A stretch of DNA of 52,584 nucleotides from positions 1 to 52,584 of the forward strand of contig CABUTS010000013.1 of the NCBI GenBank assembly GCA_902494515.1, read 5' to 3'. Source of the DNA: an uncultured Muribaculaceae bacterium (GTDB taxonomy: Bacteria > Bacteroidota > Bacteroidia > Bacteroidales > Muribaculaceae). The first letter of the stretch is position 1, and every line of letters starts with the position of its first letter. Shown in pieces: positions 1-8,846 of this stretch. Under the pieces are notes generated by a model, which was not told the origin of the DNA, searched no databases, and saw only the letters and a program-made list of their open reading frames with translations. A program made the translations under genes and the position numbers.

Positions 1-1
1 A

Positions 2-106
2 ATCGTAAAGGGTCACAATGACAAGCGCAGCCTTAGGAAACGACGGTTCAGCGCTTCTCTATCCCAAGACTACCTGATTGAGCTGCTCCTCTCGGCTAAA
101 ATTTGA
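2..106 (+). other. possible 3' end of a gene cut by the window edge
   Basis: One plus-strand frame is open from the left edge for 34 codons and ends at TGA 104-106. The residues are basic and then leucine-rich, with no motif I recognise. A random open frame of this length is common in GC-rich DNA, so this is only a flag for a possible upstream gene. I see nothing else in bases 107-175. Confidence 0.15.
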
Positions 107-175
107 CGCGGTTGCCCTAAGTAAAAAGCCTGCGAGAAGTTCGAGGTGATGATTCAGGAAGGGGGGAATTTCGCG

Positions 176-236
176 GGTTAAGAGTTCGGGGATGAGGGTT
201 AGGAGTTCGGGGTTGGGAGTTAGTTGGGGGTTAGAA
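176..236. repeat. imperfect short tandem repeat over the ZIP gene stop codon
   Basis: GGGTTAGGAGTTCGGGG-like units of about 21 bp recur two to three times with small changes. Read on the minus strand, each unit contains a CTAACCC-like word, and the real stop codon (TAA, 233-231) lies in the last one. The same stop-codon-plus-repeat arrangement recurs at several other gene ends in this window. Confidence 0.6.
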
Positions 237-1016
237 GAGGAGGTGGATGTAGAGCATGGTGAGGGTGCCGGCGACGAGGGCGTAGGTGGCGTGGGCCTGG
301 TAGCCGTGGGAGTGGGTTTCGGGTATCATTTCGTCGGAGATGACGTAGAGCATGGCGCCGCCGGCAATGGCTGTGATGGTGGGGAGGAGCGTCGCGGAGA
401 TGTCGCCGAGGAGGTAGCCGAGGAGCACGCCGGCGACCTCTAACAGGGCTACGGCGAGGCTCACGCCGATGACCCGCCAGAAGCTCACGCCGATCATGAG
501 CAGCGGGGTGACAACGACCATCCCTTCGGGGATGTTCTGCAGGGCTATGGTGATGGCAAGGGTGTAGGCGTTGGCCATGTCGCTGCCGTCGAAGACCACG
601 CCGGTGGCGAGTCCTTCGGGGAATTTATGGATGGCGATGGCGATGACAAAGAGCAACACGCGGTTAATGCTGCGGTTGCGGTGTGGTTCCTCCTCCGCGG
701 GGCTGTCGGCGCCGTTGTCGCCGAGGCCCGTCAGATGATGCAGATGCGGGGTGATGCGGTCGAGCAGCGCGATGAGCAGCACACCTATGACTACACCGAG
801 CAGCGGCTGCCACCATCCGCCGAGTCCCGCCATGCTGACCGCCGGCATTATCAGGCACACGAGGGAGGCCGTCAGCATCATCCCGGCGCAGAAGCCGAGA
901 AAAATATCGTTCCAGCGGTGGGGTATCTTCCTGACTGCCAAGCCGATGGTGGAACCCAACAGCGACGCCAGCCCGAGTCCGCCGGCGCATATCAACATCT
1001 CCTGAAATATCGTCAT
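231..1016 (-). CDS. ZIP-family divalent metal transporter
   Basis: This is a 261-residue inner-membrane protein that probably imports zinc, iron or a related divalent cation. It has about eight hydrophobic segments. The two ZIP signature helices are visible as HKFPEG (130-135) and NIPEG (161-165), and a His-rich cytoplasmic loop (HLHH, 91-94) precedes them. Length and motifs fit ZupT/GufA-type ZIP proteins. Two upstream ATG-like starts exist at 1046 and 1025. I chose 1016 because a Bacteroidota -7 box lies at 1040-1033, so a start at 1046 would sit upstream of the promoter and one at 1025 would leave almost no leader. The gene stands alone and is divergent from the efflux operon. The metal specificity cannot be read from sequence. 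Confidence 0.9.
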   Translation of the reverse strand: MTIFQEMLICAGGLGLASLLGSTIGLAVRKIPHRWNDIFLGFCAGMMLTASLVCLIMPAVSMAGLGGWWQPLLGVVIGVLLIALLDRITPHLHHLTGLGDNGADSPAEEEPHRNRSINRVLLFVIAIAIHKFPEGLATGVVFDGSDMANAYTLAITIALQNIPEGMVVVTPLLMIGVSFWRVIGVSLAVALLEVAGVLLGYLLGDISATLLPTITAIAGGAMLYVISDEMIPETHSHGYQAHATYALVAGTLTMLYIHLLF

Positions 1017-1032
1017 GTTATCCATATTTCTG

Positions 1033-1040
1033 CAAAGATA
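1033..1040 (-). promoter_or_regulatory. -7 promoter box for the ZIP transporter gene
   Basis: The minus strand reads TATCTTTG, matching the Bacteroidota -7 consensus TAnnTTTG. No good TTTG is seen 20 bp further upstream (TGTT is present). The box is 16 bp from the chosen ATG at 1016 and decides that start. Confidence 0.55.
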
Positions 1041-1124
1041 ACCCAAAATTCCTTTTTCTCAACATTTTCCCGGGATTTAATTTTGAATAAATTTCCTTTT
1101 CCCCAGCATTTTCCCATGAATTTA

Positions 1125-1156
1125 TTTGAAGTCATCGCGGGAAAAAGTTAATTTTG
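1125..1156 (+). promoter_or_regulatory. promoter of the RND efflux operon
   Basis: A perfect TTTG (1125-1128) is followed after exactly 20 bp by TAATTTTG (1149-1156), a full match to the Bacteroidota -33/-7 pattern. Transcription would start near 1162. That leaves a leader of roughly 185 nt before the adaptor start at 1349, and the leader contains the 23-bp repeat array. Confidence 0.8.
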
Positions 1157-1213
1157 TGGAGAGAATGGGCGCAAAGGCCCTTTGACTTTTGAGGGTTTGC
1201 AGCGTCTTTAAAT

Positions 1214-1307
1214 ATGTATGATTGCGGGATTCTGCGATGTATGATTGCGGGATTCTGCGATGTGTCAATATATAATTGCGCGATTCTGCGATGTACAATC
1301 GCGCGAT
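1214..1307. repeat. 23-bp tandem repeat in the efflux leader
   Basis: Two identical 23-bp units (1214-1236, 1237-1259; core ATTGCGGGATTCTGCG) are followed by a 31-bp variant (1260-1290, ATTGCGCGATTCTGCG) and a partial one from 1291. The array lies inside the predicted 5' untranslated region of the RND operon. It has no spacers, so it is not a CRISPR. Confidence 0.8.
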
Positions 1308-1348
1308 ATGTCAAGTTAAGTGCGCTCTTTTGAAATTTCAAAGATTCC

Positions 1349-2497
1349 ATGAATAAAACTATACCAGCCATTATCGGCATTGCCATGTTGTTGCCGGCAA
1401 GTTCCTGCAATAAGGACAAGGGGGACGAGAAGCCGGCTGCCGACTATCCGGTGGCGGTCGTTGACACCACCAGCCAGACGTTGAATTCCACTTATGCCGC
1501 GACTATCACGGGCTGCCAGACGGTCGAGATCCGTCCGCAGGTCGAGGGGTTGCTGACAAAGATTCTCATAAGCGAAGGTGGCAAGGTCCGCAAGGGGCAG
1601 GTGCTGTTCGAAATCGACCCGGCGCAGTTCCGGGCGGCCTATGATGTCGCCGCCGCGAATGTCAAGAGCGCCGAAGCAGCCGTGGCTACCGCGCGGTTGG
1701 TGCTCGAGAGCAACCGGGAGCTTTACCGGGAGAAGGTTATCTCCGACTTCGAGCTAACCACTTCGGAAAATGAGCTGGCCGAAGCCCAGGCAAAACTTGC
1801 ATTAGCAAAGGCCGAGCTCGAGCGGGCCGCCACAAACCTGTCGTATACGCTGGTGAAATCGCCGGTCGACGGTGTGGCCAGCATGATACCCTACCGCGTG
1901 GGGGCGCTCGTGAGGTCCACCATCACCGAGCCGTTGGTCACTGTCAGCGACGACGGCGACATTTACGCCTACTTCTCGATGGCTGAGAATCAGATGCTTG
2001 CCATGGTGCAGCGCTACGGTTCCGTTCAGGAGGCGCTGGCCCGCATGCCCCAGGTGCAGTTCCTGATGAGCAACGGCGAGCCCTATCCCCACAAGGGTAG
2101 AATCGACGCCGTCAGCGGCACCGTAGACAGCTCCACCGGCGCAATCCGAATCCGCGCGGTGTTCCCGAATCCCGACCGGCTGCTCCGCGACGGCAGCACC
2201 GGCTCGGTGGTGATTCCTTCGGACCACACCGGCGCCATAGTGATTCCGCAGAGCGCCACCTACGAGCTGCAGAACCGGATCTTCGCCTACAAGGTGGTCA
2301 ACGGCAAAGCCGCATCGACCGAAATCCATGTGCTGCCCAACAACAACGGCCGCGACTACATCGTCACCGACGGCCTGCAGGTCGGCGACTCCATCGTCAC
2401 CGAAGGTGCCGGCCTCATAAAGGAGGGTACCGCAATCAAAGCCCGGAGCAACACCCCCCGGAGCGAAACCCAGAACGATAAAAGCACGAAGAAATGA
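1349..2497 (+). CDS. RND efflux periplasmic adaptor lipoprotein (MexA/AcrA family)
   Basis: The 382-residue membrane-fusion protein links the inner-membrane RND pump to the outer-membrane factor. A lipoprotein signal is visible at the N-terminus, with lipobox LPASSC placing the lipid-bearing Cys at residue 20. The order that follows is typical: a biotinyl-lipoyl half (VEIRPQVEGLLTKI), an alpha-helical hairpin rich in Ala/Glu (about 95-165), the second lipoyl half, a beta-barrel and a membrane-proximal domain. It opens the three-gene operon; its stop overlaps the pump's ATG by 4 bp. Length is normal for the family. The substrate is unknown, and no adjacent dedicated regulator is seen. Confidence 0.95.
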   Translation: MNKTIPAIIGIAMLLPASSCNKDKGDEKPAADYPVAVVDTTSQTLNSTYAATITGCQTVEIRPQVEGLLTKILISEGGKVRKGQVLFEIDPAQFRAAYDVAAANVKSAEAAVATARLVLESNRELYREKVISDFELTTSENELAEAQAKLALAKAELERAATNLSYTLVKSPVDGVASMIPYRVGALVRSTITEPLVTVSDDGDIYAYFSMAENQMLAMVQRYGSVQEALARMPQVQFLMSNGEPYPHKGRIDAVSGTVDSSTGAIRIRAVFPNPDRLLRDGSTGSVVIPSDHTGAIVIPQSATYELQNRIFAYKVVNGKAASTEIHVLPNNNGRDYIVTDGLQVGDSIVTEGAGLIKEGTAIKARSNTPRSETQNDKSTKK

Positions 2498-5400
2498 CGA
2501 TAAAGACTTTCATTGACCGTCCGATTCTGTCGTGCGTAATCTCCATAGCCATCGTGCTCCTGGGCCTGATATCGCTGCTCAGGCTGCCGGTGGAGCAGTT
2601 CCCCGAAATCGCGCCCCCCACGGTCAGCGTCTCGGCCGGCTACACCGGAGCGAACGCCGAGACCGTGCAGAAGAGTGTGATTGTCCCCATCGAGGAGGCC
2701 ATCAACGGCGTCGAAGATATGATATACATGGTGTCGTCGGCCTCAAACAACGGCTCGGCCAACATCCAGGTCTATTTCCGTCAGGGCACCGACGGCGACA
2801 TGGCGATGGTGAACGTGCAGAACCGCCTGGCCTCGGCCCAGGGTCTGCTTCCCGCCGAAGTGACCCGCAGCGGTGTGAATGTGCGCAAGCGCCAGACCTC
2901 CCGAATCAAGACCCTGGCCCTCTACAGCCCCGACGGCTCGTTCGACCAGACCTTCCTGTCGAACTACATGAAAATCAACATCGAACCGCGCCTGTCGCGA
3001 ATCGCCGGCGTCGGTGAGGTTGACATACGCGGCGCCGACTATTCGCTGCGAATATGGCTCGACCCCGGGAAGATGGCGCAGTACCGTCTGATGCCCTCCG
3101 ACATCCGCACCGTCCTCGACCAGCAGAACCTCGAGGCTCCGACCGGCACCCTCGGCGCCGAGTCGGACAACACCTTCCGCTACACCCTCAAATACCGCGG
3201 CCGCTACGAAAACGAAACAGACTTCGAGAACCTCGTGATCAAGGCTCTTCCCGATGGTTCAGTGCTGAAACTCAAGGATATAGCCCGCATCGAGCTCGGC
3301 GCCCGCTCCTATGAATACCTCGGCTCGGTAAACGGCAAACCGGGCGTCACCTGCTCCATATCGCAGACATCCGGCTCGAACGCCAACGAAATCATCATCG
3401 CCGTAGACAAGGAGGTGGAGCGCATCAGGGAGACCCTCCCCAAAGGGATGGAAATCGTAGACCTGATGAGCACCAAGGACTTCCTCGACGCCTCGATCGC
3501 CAAGGTCGTGCAGACTCTGTTCGAGGCCATACTGCTCGTTGTGCTGGTGGTCTACATCTTCCTCCAGAGTTTCAAGGCCACCATTATCCCGACCCTCTCG
3601 ATCGTGGTGTCGCTGGTCGGCACCTTTGCGTTCATGTATGTCGCCGGATTCTCCATCAACCTCATCACCCTCTTCGCCCTCGTGCTGGTGATCGGCACGG
3701 TTGTCGACGACGCCATCGTGGTGGTCGAGGCGGTCCAGGCGAAGTTCGACGAAGGGGTTACCTCCCCCTACAAAGCCACCGTGGAGGGGATGAGGGGGAT
3801 TACCGCGGCGCTGCTGACCACAACCACCGTGTTCATGGCGGTGTTCATCCCCGTGAGCTTCATGGGTGGCACCACCGGTATTTTCTACACCGAATTCGGC
3901 CTGACCATGGCGGTGGCCGTTGGCATCTCGCTGCTCAACGCCATGACGCTGAGCCCGGCGCTCTGCGCGCTGTTCATGACGCCGCACGCCGAGGGGGAGA
4001 AGATGAGCTTCTCCACCCGCTTCCACAACGCCTTCGACAAAGGTTTCCACGCCCTGGTAGGGAAATACACCGCCGGAGTGAAGTTCATGATCTCCCGCAG
4101 ATGGCTGGCCGCCATACTGCTGATTCTCGCCGGCGGAAGCCTCTATTATTTCGTCACAACCACCAAGACAGGCCTTGTGCCGCAGGAGGATATGGGCTCG
4201 ATCAACATCGACGTGATGACTCCTCCGGGCACCAACCTCGCCGAGACCATGAAGGTAATGGACGAGGTAGACCGCCGCATCGCCGACATCCCGCAGATCA
4301 AGGTCTACTCCCGCACCGCCGGTTTCGGCATGATGAGCGGCGTAGGCTCGCAGAGCGGCGCCTTCAACGTCAGGATGAAGGACTGGAGCGAACGAACCGG
4401 CAAGGGTGACGACATCCAGTCGGTTATTGATGAGATTTACCGCCGCACCGCCGACATTGTCGGCGCCCGCATCATCGTCTTCACCCGCGGCATGATTCCC
4501 GGCTACGGCCTCAGCAACGGTTTCGAAATCCACGTCCAGGATCAGAAAGGGGGCACCATCGCCGACCTCCAGAAAATCACCAACGACATCATCGCCGACC
4601 TGAACCAGCGCCCCGAAATCGCCCGCGCCACAACCTCGTTCGACACCAAGTTCCCGCAGTATCTCGTGGAGGTCGACGCCGCTAAGGCGCTGCGCAACGG
4701 TGTGCAGCCCGGCGAGGTCCTCTCGGCCCTCTCGGGATATATCGGCGGCTCCTACGCCTCGAACATCAACCGCTTCACCAAGCTCTACCGGGTGATGGTG
4801 CAGGCCTCCCCGGAATACAGGCTCGACACCGAGTCGCTCGCGAACATCTTCGTCCGCAATTCCGCCGGGGAGATGACCCCGATAAACCAGTATCTCAAGC
4901 TGCAGAAAATCTACGGCTCGCAGACCCTGTCGCGCTTCAACCTGTTCCCCTCGATCCAGATCAACGGCACCCCGGCCACGGGCTACAGCTCCGGCGAGGC
5001 GATCGCCGCCGTCCGCGAAGTCTGCGCGGCCCATCTCCCCGCGGGCTACGGCTACGAGTTCGGCGGCATGAGTCGCGAGGAGGCTTCGTCGGCCAGCTCC
5101 ACAGTGTTTATCTTCATCGTCTGCATCGTGTTCATATACCTGATTCTCTGCGCCTTGTATGAGAGTCTGTTTATCCCCTGGGCGGTGATGCTGTCGGTGC
5201 CCTTCGGACTGACGGGCAGCTTCCTGTTCGCCCGGATGTGGGGACTCGAGAACAATATCTACCTCCAGATCGGACTGCTGATGCTGATCGGACTGCTGGC
5301 CAAGACCGCGATTCTGATGACGGAATACGCCTCGGCGCGCCGCAAGGCCGGCATGAGCATCATCGAGGCAGTCACCTCGGCGGCGCAGGCCCGTCTGCGC

Positions 5401-5613
5401 CCGATTCTGATGACCTCGCTGACCATGATTTTCGGTATGATACCGCTGGCCTTCGCCTCGGGTGTCGGCGCCAACGGCAACATCTCGATCGGCGTGGGCA
5501 CCATCGGCGGTATGCTTATCGGCACCATCGCCCTGCTGTTCATAGTGCCGGTGCTGTTTATTATCTTCCAGACGATTGAAGAACGGGTAATGCCCAAAAG
5601 AGTACGAAAATGA
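2494..5613 (+). CDS. RND multidrug efflux transporter, HAE-1 family (AcrB/MexB type)
   Basis: The 1039-residue proton-driven inner-membrane pump has the usual HAE-1 length and architecture: TM1 at the N-terminus (FIDRPILSCVISIAIVLLG), two large periplasmic porter/docking loops and twelve membrane segments. The TM4 proton-relay motif is visible as GTVVDDAIVVVE, with the paired aspartates found in AcrB. A conserved Lys is retained in the late TM10 region (LLAKTAILMTEYA). It starts at an ATGA overlap with the adaptor and ends in an ATGA overlap with the outer-membrane factor, so the three products are probably translationally coupled. A long antisense open frame on the other strand is a GC shadow. 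Confidence 0.96.
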   Translation: MTIKTFIDRPILSCVISIAIVLLGLISLLRLPVEQFPEIAPPTVSVSAGYTGANAETVQKSVIVPIEEAINGVEDMIYMVSSASNNGSANIQVYFRQGTDGDMAMVNVQNRLASAQGLLPAEVTRSGVNVRKRQTSRIKTLALYSPDGSFDQTFLSNYMKINIEPRLSRIAGVGEVDIRGADYSLRIWLDPGKMAQYRLMPSDIRTVLDQQNLEAPTGTLGAESDNTFRYTLKYRGRYENETDFENLVIKALPDGSVLKLKDIARIELGARSYEYLGSVNGKPGVTCSISQTSGSNANEIIIAVDKEVERIRETLPKGMEIVDLMSTKDFLDASIAKVVQTLFEAILLVVLVVYIFLQSFKATIIPTLSIVVSLVGTFAFMYVAGFSINLITLFALVLVIGTVVDDAIVVVEAVQAKFDEGVTSPYKATVEGMRGITAALLTTTTVFMAVFIPVSFMGGTTGIFYTEFGLTMAVAVGISLLNAMTLSPALCALFMTPHAEGEKMSFSTRFHNAFDKGFHALVGKYTAGVKFMISRRWLAAILLILAGGSLYYFVTTTKTGLVPQEDMGSINIDVMTPPGTNLAETMKVMDEVDRRIADIPQIKVYSRTAGFGMMSGVGSQSGAFNVRMKDWSERTGKGDDIQSVIDEIYRRTADIVGARIIVFTRGMIPGYGLSNGFEIHVQDQKGGTIADLQKITNDIIADLNQRPEIARATTSFDTKFPQYLVEVDAAKALRNGVQPGEVLSALSGYIGGSYASNINRFTKLYRVMVQASPEYRLDTESLANIFVRNSAGEMTPINQYLKLQKIYGSQTLSRFNLFPSIQINGTPATGYSSGEAIAAVREVCAAHLPAGYGYEFGGMSREEASSASSTVFIFIVCIVFIYLILCALYESLFIPWAVMLSVPFGLTGSFLFARMWGLENNIYLQIGLLMLIGLLAKTAILMTEYASARRKAGMSIIEAVTSAAQARLRPILMTSLTMIFGMIPLAFASGVGANGNISIGVGTIGGMLIGTIALLFIVPVLFIIFQTIEERVMPKRVRK

Positions 5614-7019
5614 AATATCTGATGATAATACCGCTGGCGATTGCGCTGACCGGCTGCTCGGTCTACAGCAACTATAAGCGCCCGGCGATGGAATATGAGG
5701 CCGCCGAGGTCCGGGTCGGCACCACTGAGGCTGACGGCTCAACCGGAGCCGCCGCTCCGTCGGCTTCCGGCGCTCAGGCTGAAGGCTCCGACACCCTGGC
5801 GGCCCTGGCGACTATGCCCTGGCGCGAGCTGTTCCGAGACCCCTGTCTGCAACAATGGATTGAAGCCGGACTGAAGTCGAACACCGATTTGCGCATCGCG
5901 CAGCTCCGCACCGAGGAGGCTGCCGCAACGCTCACCGCCTCGAAGCTGGCCTTCCTCCCCTCGGCAAGCCTCAGCGCCGACGGGAGCGTGGCGCGCAAGT
6001 CGGCGAGCCGCTTCACGGTGGGTCCCTCGGCATCCTGGGAACTCGACATTTTCGGCAAGCAGCGCAACCTGAAAAAGGGGGCCGAGGCGGCGTTTTACGC
6101 TTCCGAAGCATACCGTCAGGCCGTTCAGACCTCGCTGGTGGCAACGATTGCCGAGAGCTACTACACCCTGCTGATGCTCGACGGCCAGCTGGCCATCAGC
6201 GAGCGCACACTGAAAACCTGGGATGAAAACATCCGTGTGATGCAGGCGCTGAAAAAGGCCGGACGCACCAACGAGGCCGGTGTACTTCAGGCGCAGGCCA
6301 ACCGCATGCGGGTCGAAAACAATGTGCTCTCGCTCCGCGACCAGATCCGCGCGCAGGAAAATGCCGTGCGCTCCCTGCTGCTGAACCCCCTCTTCGACCT
6401 CACGCGAGGCACCCTGACAGAGCAGGAATTCCCCGAAGCGCTGTCGGGCGGCATCCCCCTGCAGATGCTGTCGAACCGCCCGGATGTCCGCGAGGCGGAA
6501 TACGACCTCCAGAAAGCATTCTACGACGTAAACGTCGCCCGGTCGGCCTTCTACCCCTCGCTGACCCTCTCCGGCAACCTCGGCTGGTCCACCACCTCCG
6601 GCTCCGGAGTCAGCTCCCCCTCGAGCTTCATCGCCAGCGCCCTCGGCTCCCTCACCGCTCCCCTTTTCAGCCGCGGCAAACTCCGCGCCGACCTGAAAAC
6701 CGCAAAAGCCGAATACGAAATCGCCTCGCTCAACTTCCAGCAGAAGCTCCTCGACGCCGGACTCGAAGTCAACGACGCCCTTTCGGCATGGCAGACCGCC
6801 CGCGACCGCCTGGTCATCGACCGGCAGCAGATCCAGACCCTGCAGGACGCCGTCCGCACCTCCGAGCTGCTCATGCGCAACACCTCCACCACCTATCTCG
6901 AGGTCCTCACCGCCCAGCAGCGCCTCCTCGAAGCCGAGCTCACTGCCGCCTCCGACCGCTACGCCGTCCTCTCCTCGCTCATCACCCTCTACTCCTCCCT
7001 CGCCACCCCAACCGACTGA
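5610..7019 (+). CDS. outer-membrane efflux lipoprotein (OprM/NodT-type, TolC superfamily)
   Basis: The 469-residue outer-membrane channel completes the tripartite pump. The N-terminal signal ends in ALTGC, predicting a lipid-anchored Cys at residue 16. Two copies of the coiled-coil/beta outer-membrane-factor repeat follow; DLRIAQLRTEEA and the later DVREAEYDLQKAFYDVNVARSAFYPSLTLSG are the characteristic segments of each half. It is the last gene of the operon. The stop TGA (7017-7019) is echoed by a second in-frame TGA 27 bp later (7044-7046) within a related CGxCTGATTCC sequence, an imperfect duplication of the gene end. Confidence 0.94.
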   Translation: MKYLMIIPLAIALTGCSVYSNYKRPAMEYEAAEVRVGTTEADGSTGAAAPSASGAQAEGSDTLAALATMPWRELFRDPCLQQWIEAGLKSNTDLRIAQLRTEEAAATLTASKLAFLPSASLSADGSVARKSASRFTVGPSASWELDIFGKQRNLKKGAEAAFYASEAYRQAVQTSLVATIAESYYTLLMLDGQLAISERTLKTWDENIRVMQALKKAGRTNEAGVLQAQANRMRVENNVLSLRDQIRAQENAVRSLLLNPLFDLTRGTLTEQEFPEALSGGIPLQMLSNRPDVREAEYDLQKAFYDVNVARSAFYPSLTLSGNLGWSTTSGSGVSSPSSFIASALGSLTAPLFSRGKLRADLKTAKAEYEIASLNFQQKLLDAGLEVNDALSAWQTARDRLVIDRQQIQTLQDAVRTSELLMRNTSTTYLEVLTAQQRLLEAELTAASDRYAVLSSLITLYSSLATPTD

Positions 7020-7074
7020 TTCCCCATCGCCATCCCGACGGGCTGATTCCGAGGACTAATGACCCTATTTAATC

Positions 7075-7133
7075 ATATTGTCCTGTCGACAAGACAAAAA
7101 ATGCCTGATTTTGTCTTGTCGACAGGACAATAT
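7075..7133. terminator. 25-bp perfect inverted repeat between convergent genes
   Basis: Bases 7075-7099 are perfectly complementary to 7109-7133 around a 9-nt loop. The hairpin lies between the ends of the efflux operon (plus) and the 382-residue membrane protein (minus), so bidirectional termination is the simple reading. Each arm also contains a 20-bp near-palindrome centred on TGTCGACA (7078-7097 and 7111-7130), which is more than a terminator needs. Confidence 0.6.
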
Positions 7134-7174
7134 AAGCTATGATAGGCCCTGAAATTTTCCGTAATACCCTCCTA

Positions 7175-8323
7175 CTATCTGTACATATCGTTGACGATGC
7201 GGCGCTGGCGTTCAAGGAATGCTTTCTTTTCAGCCTCGTTCTCTCGTCGGATTTTTTCAGCACGGCGTGCATGCTCCTCGATTTCCTTCTGAGTGGGTTT
7301 ATGGTAGCGGCCGCTGAGTATGCCGCATAAGGTTACCGTAATCAGGATCTGCAGGAACATCTTGAAGATAAGCACGATGGTGCACCATACGGCTATTATG
7401 GTGCCGAGCAGATATACCACGGCGAAGACAGTGAAGGCCATCCCGCCGAAGAAGCCCAACTCCCGTATGTTGCGGTATGCGCAGACTCCCATGCCGATCA
7501 GCAGCGAGCCGAGGAATACCAATGCGCCGATCGTGTTAGCCTCGGAGCCACGGATTCCCGCGATGGCCATGACGATGGTGGCGACGATTGTAGCGGGGAT
7601 GCAGATGGCGATCCCTATGGCAGCCGGCTTGATGGAGACCTCGGCACCCGGACAGACATCCCACAGCAGAATCTTGTAGCGGAAGATGCTGAACACCTGG
7701 AAGACAACAAAGACGGCGAACGGAATAGCGCGGAAGAATGAACCCCAGAAGCCGTAGCGGTCGGGATCGCACCAGAAGAAAATCTTGTTGCCCCAAATCT
7801 GATATGCCCAGGCCTCGAGGATGGCGGCGAGCATCATCAGTATCGGGGTGATGATCAACGCCGGTTTCACCATCCTGTAGGAACGGTAGGCGATTTCCAT
7901 CATGATGAAGGCGGCCAACATCAGAGCCAGGATTATCCAGTACGGGGTCATCGTGGCGAAGAAACGCCCGGCGGCGGTGTGGCCGGGGTAGGTATCTTCG
8001 TCGCCAAAGATATTGGTGGTGCCTTCGGGATTTTCATCGCTGAAAATCAGAGAATTCTTGAAAATAGCGTACTCCTTTCCTTCCACAAGAATCACGCAGT
8101 CCAGACTATCGCCCACGAGCAGACGTTCGGCCTTGACGGTGACGCCGACCGGCAGTTTGAACGCCTCGACCCCGGGAACCTCAACCCCCTTTTCGCCGAC
8201 CGCAATATTATACACCATCACGGAATCGTCGAAGCAATTGTCGGTGACATACAGCTGCGCTCCGGCCTCAGCCGGCCACAGCAGCGAAATCAGCATAATA
8301 ATCGGGAAGAGCAGTTTTTTCAT
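7175..8323 (-). CDS. membrane protein of unknown function with signal peptide
   Basis: I do not recognise the family. The 382-residue product starts with a clear signal peptide (MKKLLFPIIMLISLLWPAEAGAQ region, likely cut after residue 23). A periplasmic domain of about 110 residues follows, then about six hydrophobic segments, and a highly charged C-terminal helix rich in Glu/Lys/Arg that probably faces the cytoplasm. A 75-nt longer reading exists, but its N-terminus would bury the signal peptide, so I start at 8323. The gene is monocistronic on the minus strand. The unrelated 266-residue membrane protein at 10795-11595 has a similar general layout. Confidence 0.75.
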   Translation of the reverse strand: MKKLLFPIIMLISLLWPAEAGAQLYVTDNCFDDSVMVYNIAVGEKGVEVPGVEAFKLPVGVTVKAERLLVGDSLDCVILVEGKEYAIFKNSLIFSDENPEGTTNIFGDEDTYPGHTAAGRFFATMTPYWIILALMLAAFIMMEIAYRSYRMVKPALIITPILMMLAAILEAWAYQIWGNKIFFWCDPDRYGFWGSFFRAIPFAVFVVFQVFSIFRYKILLWDVCPGAEVSIKPAAIGIAICIPATIVATIVMAIAGIRGSEANTIGALVFLGSLLIGMGVCAYRNIRELGFFGGMAFTVFAVVYLLGTIIAVWCTIVLIFKMFLQILITVTLCGILSGRYHKPTQKEIEEHARRAEKIRRENEAEKKAFLERQRRIVNDMYR

Positions 8324-8523
8324 CGGAAGGGAAGAAATGCGATAATACAACAGGATAAAGCTAAAGCCGGAGTATGATTTCCGGCGTAAAATTAGCAAAA
8401 GTCCCTTATTGAGGCGTTCACAATTCGTAAAAATCTATTCACAAAGCGTAAAAACCACTCCTGATTTCTAAAAAACGTCCTTCCCAACCCCGAATCCCTT
8501 TGCCCGCCACCCCGAAGATGGCA

Positions 8524-8553
8524 TCGCCGGACTCTCTCGGCAGAGTCCGGCGA
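8524..8553. other. 12-bp perfect hairpin in the divergent intergenic region
   Basis: TCGCCGGACTCT (8524-8535) pairs perfectly with 8542-8553 around a 6-nt loop, and a run of six T follows at 8562-8567. It lies between two divergent genes, so it cannot terminate an upstream plus-strand gene. It could be an attenuator in the PAP2 leader or an orphan terminator. I see nothing else identifiable in 8324-8846. Confidence 0.45.
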
Positions 8554-8846
8554 CGGATTTGTTTTTTGAAGCTGTGTGCGATTTTCGCGCTATATAATCA
8601 TTGCTTTATTATCAATCTGATTATTGGACTGCAAGCGGCTCCGAAGGTTTAATCGCCGGGCGATTTTTTTTGCCTGAAATCATGTTTTTTTTAAATTCCG
8701 GGGATTTATATGCTGCTTACCGCGGTTTCAAGCCCTCTAAGGCTGCAATAGCTCAGGCCGGGCTGTACAATAAATCCCCCGCCGCATCGTTAGATTTATA
8801 TACATTTCTGCTTTTCTCTATTTTTTCAACCTGCACTCTTTCAGCC

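Noticed and set aside
3259..5742. 827-codon open frame on the minus strand
   Set aside because: It lies wholly opposite the RND pump gene, has His/Asp/Gly-skewed composition typical of antisense GC-rich frames, and shows no domain. The same holds for 34456-36027 opposite lptD.
1349..7019. RND operon as the export route for the peptide locus
   Set aside because: It is 12 kb away with its own promoter, and RND pumps do not process Gly-Gly leaders; the C39 exporter is the natural candidate.
8601..8846. 82-codon N-terminal extension of the PAP2 protein
   Set aside because: The extension has no homology-like pattern, precedes a standard PAP2 N-terminus, and crosses the AT-rich leader.
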